A DNA stretch of 64,000 nucleotides from Dichotomocladium elegans (taxonomy: Eukaryota > Mucoromycota > Mucoromycetes > Mucorales > Lichtheimiaceae), in the NCBI GenBank assembly GCA_025716815.1, contig JAIXMN010000026.1:372001-436000 (forward strand). The letters are read 5' to 3'. The notes beneath the pieces are model-generated. The model saw only the letters and a list, made by a program, of their open reading frames with translations. It had not been told where the DNA came from and ran no database searches. Both the position numbers and the translations under genes were made by a program. This document shows positions 58,262 to 64,000 of this stretch, one piece after another (within the stretch, counting starts at the first letter, position 1; every line of letters begins with the position of its first letter).

Positions 58262-58846
58262 TCATTGCAAAGCAGCGTCAATCCTGTAAGCGATACCATT
58301 GGGTGCATCGATCGGATGGCCGATGCGAATAACTCGAGCACGGTGATTCAGGAGAGGACGGTCATCCTTGTCGTTTGTCACGTTGATGGTACCAAGGAGT
58401 GCATCCAGTTGCTGCGGGTGCTTCAGCTCTTGGCCATTTAGCCGACGGAAAGGTACTAGGTGTTTTCTCAGAAAAGCTTCCCATTCCGCCATCTCGGCGC
58501 TGGCATCGAATGCATCGGATTGGCGAAATGCAGCATTCACCGGGCAGAATAATGTGAAAGGTTCCAATGCAGTGGATGAGCCGTTAACGACCTGCAATAC
58601 GCTCTCCACTTGGAGCAGAATATCCATGAACGTCGACAGCGACACGTCAGCAGCCAGTTTGTCAAACAACGTCTGACGCTTGACCTCGGAAGACCTATAA
58701 TCGGGTGCGTTGGGCTCATACAGGAGCTGAGGCAACTTCCCTTTTGTTTCTTCTTCTGCTGGAGACATGGCCGTTATCTGATACGGGAGAACAAGGGTGA
58801 AGACAAAGAGAGTCAGCAAGGCCGAGAGGAGTGATGTAGGATGCAT
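58262..58846 (-). CDS. Secreted fasciclin (FAS1) domain protein
   Basis: A single exon of 194 residues. It starts with a signal peptide (SLLSALLTLFVFTLVLPYQITA). A single FAS1 domain covers most of the rest: QTLFDKLAADVSLSTFMDIL, VNGSSTALEPFTLFCPVNAAF (the FAS1 H1-type 'FxPxNxAF' box), then FLRKHLVPF and a C-terminal IRIGHPIDAPNGIAYRIDAAL corresponding to the H2 box. There is an N-glycosylation site in NGSS and another in NVTN. FAS1 proteins are cell-surface or wall adhesion proteins; the fungal role is unclear. I see no GPI signal, so it is probably soluble or wall-associated. The Met at 58846 is preferred over the frame's first Met because the signal peptide follows directly. Confidence 0.85.
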   Translation of the reverse strand: MHPTSLLSALLTLFVFTLVLPYQITAMSPAEEETKGKLPQLLYEPNAPDYRSSEVKRQTLFDKLAADVSLSTFMDILLQVESVLQVVNGSSTALEPFTLFCPVNAAFRQSDAFDASAEMAEWEAFLRKHLVPFRRLNGQELKHPQQLDALLGTINVTNDKDDRPLLNHRARVIRIGHPIDAPNGIAYRIDAALQ

Positions 58847-59343
58847 CGTATTAACGAACTGAAGCGCCGCGCGTAACGAAGCAGTGCATGAAATCTTTTT
58901 TCGCACCGAACCAAGGCTTCACCGTTCGGAGTTTGACGTCATACATCTTATTGTGGAATGACCTGAGACACTTTACTGGCGAGCAACATATGGGATGGTT
59001 GTACAGAGAAAAGTGTTTGAAGGAGATTGTGTATATGCAAACACAGGGCCCGATGACCCACCCATCTCATATATAGGCTATCTCCCATACATGTTCTCTC
59101 CCCTCTCTCTTTCCTCCTCTCCACCACGCCTACTTTTTCTACACTTTGGCTTTTCTTTTCCTTTCAAGGACTCCCAACAACAACAAAACACAACCGAGTG
59201 GCCATCCCCACACGATTTGCCTTATTTACGCACCATAGAAATAAAAATAACAACAGCCATATCTTACCTGGCAGGTATGTGGGACGACGAAATCATGTTA
59301 TTCTACGGATCATCTTGTTAAACGTATCCAGCTCTAGCAAAAG
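58847..59343. other. Divergent promoter region, fasciclin gene and Ste12-like gene
   Basis: This 497-bp interval separates two genes transcribed away from each other. The right half is CT-rich (59095-59170) and then AAC-rich, typical of a fungal leader. A possible leader-intron donor (CAG|GTATGT) lies near 59274. I see no coding sequence. Confidence 0.5.
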
Positions 59344-61230
59344 ATGACTGTCTCAACAGTAACTGCACCGTCGCCACCACAATCACCGCGCGACCTTTTT
59401 ACGCCCACCACAAGCACCGCCACAACACAATTCCCATGTCCAACTGAACGCGACATGGATGAACGACTGGAGATGATCAACGACCTAAAATACTTCTTGG
59501 CGACCGCGCCGAATGACTGGGACCTTCCGAACGCCGATCCGCCGATCAAGCGGCACGTTCTTCCGGGCGCCACGAACGGTGGGGAAAGCATCGCGTGTGT
59601 GCGATGGAATCGAGGCCACTTTATCTCCGGGACGGATATCGTGCGGAGCCTTGTATTTAGGTTTTATGCCTTTGGGCGGCCTGTACACAACATGAAAAAG
59701 TTTGAAGAAGGGGTGTTCAGCGACCTGCGCAACCTTAAGCCCGGGACGGACGCGGTGCTCGAGGAGCCCAAGTCGGCTTTTCTGGATCTTCTTTACAAAC
59801 ATAACTGCATCCGGACCCAGAAGAAGCAAAAGGTCTTCAACTGGTTCTCGGTGCCCCACGACCGGCTCTTCCTCGATGCCCTGGAGCGGGACCTCAAGCG
59901 CGAGAAACTGGGTATTGAACCGACCTCGGTCGCCGTCGCTAATCCTGCCAAGTCCATCTCTCTGGACGCCACCCAGGCACTTTTTGACGAGTTTAGGAAA
60001 AACCTCCTGAGCGACCTCGAGCTCGACGCCTGTATGGCATCGTCGCCTTCACCCCCACGCCCATTGTCCTCCAGCTTCTCCGCACCCTTACCTGTTCAGC
60101 AACAATGGCCCCAAAGCACAACGAGTGCGGCCGCGGTCCGGAAAGCATCGAGCGTGTTTGGGCACTTTTCCCTCTTCGAAGGTTCGCCTACCTATAAACA
60201 ACGCCGACGTCGGGCGACGACAACAACAACGGCGACGACTTCCACCACTGCAGCATCCTATGCGACTGCCCGGCAAGACAGATATCATCACCACCAACAT
60301 CATCATCATCATCACCGCAACAACAATGACGCCCCTCCGTGCGGCATCTCCGAAGACCCTACATCCCGCCTCTTCACATGTCCACTCAACTCGTGTGCTA
60401 AACTCTTTAAGCGATTAGAGCATCTCAAACGCCATCTCCGAACTCACACCATGGAACGCCCGTACTTGTGCAGTCTCTGTGGCAAACGCTTTTCCCGGTC
60501 CGATAATCTGGCCCAACACAAGAAGACCCACGAACGCCGCCAGCGACCGCTTTTGGAAAGAGGTGATGATGGCGATAACAACCACGATGGCCACCCTGAC
60601 TACTACAAGGAGGAGCCTGATCATCATCATTACGATGGCACCAGCGGCAATGGAACAGACAGCAAGGGCGAACACAAACAAAACAGCAATCGCACAAGCC
60701 GCGGGGGAGGTGATAGCGCCAGGAACAGTTACAGCAGAAGTAGTAGCAACAGCATCAGTCGACACGATATGCATGCCCATCAGCACCATGGGTCCGCGTC
60801 TTCACCCGAGGCGTATTATTACCAGTTTGGTGGTAACTGCAGTGACAGTAGTGCAAGCAAACTATGCATATGGACCAACAATCTGAGCAGCAGCAGCAAC
60901 AACAACAACAACAATACTAGTATTAATAATAACAATAATCCTTCGGCTGCATCTTCGTGCTACTCCTCTCCGACTGTCGAAACTTCCATAGTGCCCTCGT
61001 TGTCGTCCTCCACCGCCGGGTCGCTTCCATACACGTGCAATCCACTCCACCCATCCGACGACCAGCCTGTCTTTAAGCTGGAATGGGACGACTGTAATTG
61101 GTTTGATCCCATGGCGATCGATAATTATGACATATTGTACGCCGCAAATGATGTTTACATGGAGCCCTTTGCGTCACCCTTGCTACCGCCTACCACGATG
61201 CGACCCACGGATGCATTGATTCATTATTGA
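59344..61230 (+). CDS. STE12: Ste12/SteA-type transcription factor (STE homeodomain plus two C2H2 fingers)
   Basis: A single exon of 628 residues. Residues ~35-170 form the STE DNA-binding domain: [74 protein letters not shown], then [22 protein letters not shown]. Residues ~346-400 are two C2H2 zinc fingers ([23 protein letters not shown], then [21 protein letters not shown]). This combination defines the SteA/Ste12-alpha class, MAP-kinase targets for mating and invasive growth that are found in filamentous fungi but not in budding yeast Ste12. His/Asn/Ser-rich low-complexity stretches flank the fingers, coded by CAT, AAC and AGC repeats. The coding part has no intron, unlike most neighbours. 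Confidence 0.95.
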   Translation: MTVSTVTAPSPPQSPRDLFTPTTSTATTQFPCPTERDMDERLEMINDLKYFLATAPNDWDLPNADPPIKRHVLPGATNGGESIACVRWNRGHFISGTDIVRSLVFRFYAFGRPVHNMKKFEEGVFSDLRNLKPGTDAVLEEPKSAFLDLLYKHNCIRTQKKQKVFNWFSVPHDRLFLDALERDLKREKLGIEPTSVAVANPAKSISLDATQALFDEFRKNLLSDLELDACMASSPSPPRPLSSSFSAPLPVQQQWPQSTTSAAAVRKASSVFGHFSLFEGSPTYKQRRRRATTTTTATTSTTAASYATARQDRYHHHQHHHHHHRNNNDAPPCGISEDPTSRLFTCPLNSCAKLFKRLEHLKRHLRTHTMERPYLCSLCGKRFSRSDNLAQHKKTHERRQRPLLERGDDGDNNHDGHPDYYKEEPDHHHYDGTSGNGTDSKGEHKQNSNRTSRGGGDSARNSYSRSSSNSISRHDMHAHQHHGSASSPEAYYYQFGGNCSDSSASKLCIWTNNLSSSSNNNNNNTSINNNNNPSAASSCYSSPTVETSIVPSLSSSTAGSLPYTCNPLHPSDDQPVFKLEWDDCNWFDPMAIDNYDILYAANDVYMEPFASPLLPPTTMRPTDALIHY

Positions 61231-61856
61231 ACAACCCCCCACTCCGCCTGAAAAAAAAGCAGACCTTTTGCCCTTGTCGAACTCACGCAAACCAAAATAA
61301 CACATATTGGTTGAGGACCAAAGCGATGGCGACGGCGTAATGCAACAACAACAAAAAAAAAAAATAGCACCGCGTTTTTTCCTCTTTCTTACAACGATCA
61401 CATGTTTGTATGGAGAGGGGGGAAAGTAAGTTATTTGTTTGAATTTCTCTCTCTATCTCTGTGCATATCATTTTTTAGATTGTACGTAACATCTTTTCCA
61501 TCCCATATATCCTATTGCATTTTGCTGTATGTATTATCCTTTCCCAAAAAGCCCCAACCTTTCCACACGTTCCTCCCACCCCACACAAAAGAAAAAAGTT
61601 GTATATCTCTATCCAATGCATTAGTTTATTTCGTATATGAATATCACACCTCAATCTATTTCTATCACCGAACGATGTTGATCCTGCACGCGTGAGTGCG
61701 TGTTATGTTATTGCTGTTGTTGTTTGCTGGTGTATACATGTCGCAGTTTGATTATAATGGGGGGGATACGGGTCCGATGAAGCGCGATGAACTGGGCGGG
61801 ATTATTTTCGAATGCGGGGGATGGGGTTGGGTAGGTTGGCGGGAACGTTCTTGCCC
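61231..61856. other. Convergent intergenic region, Ste12-like gene to Rcf2-like gene
   Basis: This holds the Ste12-like 3' end and the minus-strand Rcf2-like 3' end. It is AT-rich, with an A run near 61350-61364. A 97-codon plus frame at 61402-61695 has no domain. I see no gene. Confidence 0.5.
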
Positions 61857-62637
61857 TTAGTGAAGAGGCTGCTTGACAACCTTGTTCTGCTCGACGGGCA
61901 AGTCGAGTACGGCGCGGAGTTGAGCGTCCGGCAGATCCTTGCGGGGCTTGTCATCATCACCCATATAGATCGAGAGACCTGCGGAGGCCATCAACACGGC
62001 CAATGTCACAGCCTGGGCATACATACGCGCCTGGACGACCTTTTGCTGGGTTGACAAGTATCGGTTCGAGAAACTCAAGCCGAGCGCACCAACCATCGAA
62101 GCAGCCCATGAGACACCTAATAACCCGATCTCCTTGATCAGCCACGTCCCTCTCTTTTTTTTTTCTTTTGTGTCTTTCTACAACTTACCAATCACTGTCC
62201 ATCGGTTATCGTTGAGGTACTTCAAAGCCCCGGACTGCTCCTTTTCTTCAGCATGCGCCTCGGCTGGCTTCTGCAGCTCATCAAACAGAGCTTCATCCAT
62301 ATATCCGAGATGTCGGTTTTCATACGCGGTGGTGGCTCGATCGGAGGCAAAGAGGTAACCTGACACAGTCACTATAAAAGAAGGGCGAAGATTAATTTTC
62401 CATGAGCCCAATCGTTTCGTTTCGATACGTTTTGTTTGCACAATATTTACATGAGGTGGGAATAATGGCCTGCATCGAGCGGCTGAGCGCTCGGAACTCG
62501 GGTGACCGGCGAAGAGTCACGACGGTAGCCAAGGCACCGACACCAAGACCAAGGGCGGCACCTTTGAGACCAGCTTCAAAACCCAGCTGATTACGCTTCT
62601 CCTGCTGAGCGGGCGTCAGTTCGATATGTTTGGTCAT
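61857..62637 (-). CDS. RCF2: Respiratory supercomplex factor, Rcf2/HIG1-domain protein
   Basis: Three exons (62451-62637, 62189-62371, 61857-62116) give 209 residues. The N-terminal part has LTPAQQEKRNQLGFEAGLKGAALGLGVG with a hydrophobic helix, then SLTVSGYLFASDRATTAYENR. The C-terminal HIG1 part reads SWAASMVGALGLSFSNRYLS, QQKVVQARMYAQAVTLAVLM, giving two membrane helices. This two-part arrangement fits yeast Rcf2, an inner mitochondrial membrane protein that stabilises complex III-IV supercomplexes and modulates cytochrome oxidase. There is no clear cleavable presequence. All junctions are GT-AG and in phase. Rcf1 is shorter and lacks the N-terminal part, so Rcf2 is preferred. Confidence 0.88.
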
Positions 62638-63947
62638 GGTTGGTGGTAGTTGCTGCTGTTATGTTATTGGGGCTTGGACGGGGCTGATGGGGGGGTTGGA
62701 ATTGGAAAGAATCTGATGATTTGTTCTTTTGCAAAAAAAAAAAAATAAAAAATAATGAGCAACGGACTGTTCCTGGCTTTATATAAAAATGAACGACCAA
62801 AGAGGGGCGAAAAGAATAAAAAGAGGACGGAGGTGCGGAGTTCGCGAGAACTTTTTCCCATCCTACCGCCGGTGGTCGGAAAGCCACGGTTAGCCGAATG
62901 ACGCATGATTGAGTAACGACACAAATTGAAATGAGGCCATTCTATTTGATTTGTCATCCTACCTGGCTGGCTGGCAAACCTCTACCACACCCCCCTCCCC
63001 GTCCCAGTCATGCCTTATCTTCGGCGCCCCTTTCCCCCACCCCTTGACCCCCACCCCCACAAAGAGACAGCATACACATGCACACACCTTGCCCTCCTCC
63101 TCCACAGTCGTACGTCGATCCTCTCTTTTTTTTTACCAACTATTTTTCTTCTATCATCCGACTCCCTTCAGAGTAGGTGGCGTGATCTTTCCTTCGGTAT
63201 GCGAGCGCACAGGCCTCGGCATGCGCATTCCCGGTTTTGGTTGCTTGAGCGGCCAAAAAACCAAACCAGCGACCTGGTTTCGGTCTGAAACGCTCCGGAA
63301 GAAAAGGTGTTCACTGCTCGCTAAACAATAAGGCTGAAGGAGGGGCAAGAGGGAAACAAATGTATCGGGTTTCCAACTCCTCTTCCCCCCCCAGTTTCCT
63401 GACAATGGGTAACCGATACCATGGTTTTTCAATCAGGCAGCTGTGGAGAGGGAAGAGCCGATAGGTTCATCGAGGTCAATATAGGCAAATCAAACAATAA
63501 AGAGGGCGCTTCATCCCCGAGAGCGCTTTGCGACTGCCGCGCATTGGGACAAAACCCCACTGTATCTAACTTTTCCCGATCGTCGCGTGGGTATGATCCC
63601 CCTCTTCCACTCCAAACAATATCAGCAAATTGGATCTTTTGCATGACGTACTCTGTCTACAGGCCCGATATCGACCCTGTATAAATGATACATTGTTACA
63701 TTGGTATTTTTTTTCTAAAGATATCGGGGCACCGCAGGATGCGCGATACTTTTGCTTTCCCCGCCCAGTTAGCCTACTTACATACAGCACATAAAGCTTC
63801 ACCGCCCATCAAAGGCCCGCTCTGCCCTAGCCGCACAGGAACGGCGTTTTTTTTTTTTGCAGAGATGGACGAGCGCGGTTTTGCCTTTACTTTTTCTTTC
63901 TTTTTATTTCTTTCTTTCTTCTTTACTAAATAATTCATCTCCTCGCC
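62638..63947. other. Divergent intergenic region, Rcf2-like gene to right-edge gene
   Basis: I see no supported gene. The region has C-rich and T-rich tracts (62990-63060, 63845-63859) and a strongly pyrimidine-rich stretch (63887-63925) directly upstream of the last start codon, the usual look of a fungal core promoter and leader. Short open frames of up to 126 codons have no domain. Confidence 0.5.
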
Positions 63948-64000
63948 ATGGCAGACAAGGATAAAGAACTTCGAGCTAAGCTCGAGGCTATGATGCGTAA
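63948..64000 (+). CDS. 5' end of an unidentified gene, cut by the window edge
   Basis: An ATG in good context (CTCGCCATGGC), preceded by a CT-rich leader, opens a frame reading MADKDKELRAKLEAMMRK up to the window edge. The start is charged and helical. Seventeen codons are too few to name a family. Confidence 0.5.
   Translation, partial: MADKDKELRAKLEAMMR

Noticed and set aside
60088..60315. Minus-strand frame rich in Met/Val over the Ste12-like gene
   Set aside because: It is the antisense reading of CAT/ACG repeats in the His/Thr-rich linker.

Overview
This window is nuclear DNA from a filamentous fungus. Genes lie on both strands and are split by many short introns (mostly about 50-110 nt, GT-AG, with CTRAY-like branch sites). 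The protein set (Ste12-type regulator, Skt5/Chs4-type chitin synthase activator, Cdc11-type septin, sphingolipid C9-methyltransferase) is fungal. High intron density, homopolymer and dinucleotide tracts, and the style of the proteins suggest an early-diverging mould, probably Mucoromycota/Mucorales. That placement is inference. I see no rRNA, recognisable tRNA, CRISPR array or intact transposon.

Layout: 0.5-5.3 kb (minus): a complex I assembly factor and two tandem telobox (TRF/Tbf1-like) genes, one of which lacks the N-terminal region. 5.8-13.6 kb (plus): TAF12 and Elongator subunit ELP1. 13.8-16.7 kb (minus): an ankyrin+DIL protein. 17.6-23.1 kb (plus): a Skt5/Chs4-like SEL1 protein with a CaaX-like end, then a sphingolipid C9-methyltransferase. 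23.1-27.5 kb: gene-poor with coding-like islands. 27.5-33.0 kb (plus): CASP/Coy1, a ribosomal-L1-domain nucleolar protein and a Lin1/CD2BP2-like protein without a GYF domain. 33.1-34.2 kb (minus): a Tda10/glycerate-kinase-like P-loop kinase with a C-terminal membrane segment. 34.3-37.2 kb: gene-poor. 37.2-39.6 kb (plus): a coiled-coil/SH3BGR fusion. 40.0-42.2 kb (minus): an Nvj2-like SMP protein. 44.1-46.0 kb (minus): a Cdc11/AspA-type septin. 46.0-50.2 kb: gene-poor, with a 156-bp pogo-like MITE. 50.2-52.1 kb (plus): PRP19. 52.3-56.9 kb (minus): a peroxin/dysferlin-domain protein, a Gpt2/Sct1-like acyltransferase and a VAP/Scs2 protein. 58.3 kb (minus): a secreted fasciclin protein. 59.3-61.2 kb (plus): a Ste12/SteA-type factor. 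61.9-62.6 kb (minus): an Rcf2/HIG1 protein. 63.9 kb (plus): the start of an unidentified gene cut by the window edge.

These are mostly independent housekeeping genes rather than one pathway. Weak themes are membrane lipid metabolism and contact sites (Nvj2, VAP, Gpt2/Sct1, peroxin, C9-methyltransferase) and morphogenesis (Skt5, septin, Ste12). The features most worth a second look are the tandem telobox pair with differing architecture, three GC-AG introns sharing the donor GCAAGT, several genes with first coding exons of 9-21 nt, the MITE, the coiled-coil/SH3BGR fusion, the GYF-less Lin1 protein and the membrane-anchored kinase. Except for the three single-exon genes whose ends come directly from an open frame, exon coordinates were worked out by hand from splice signals and reading phase.
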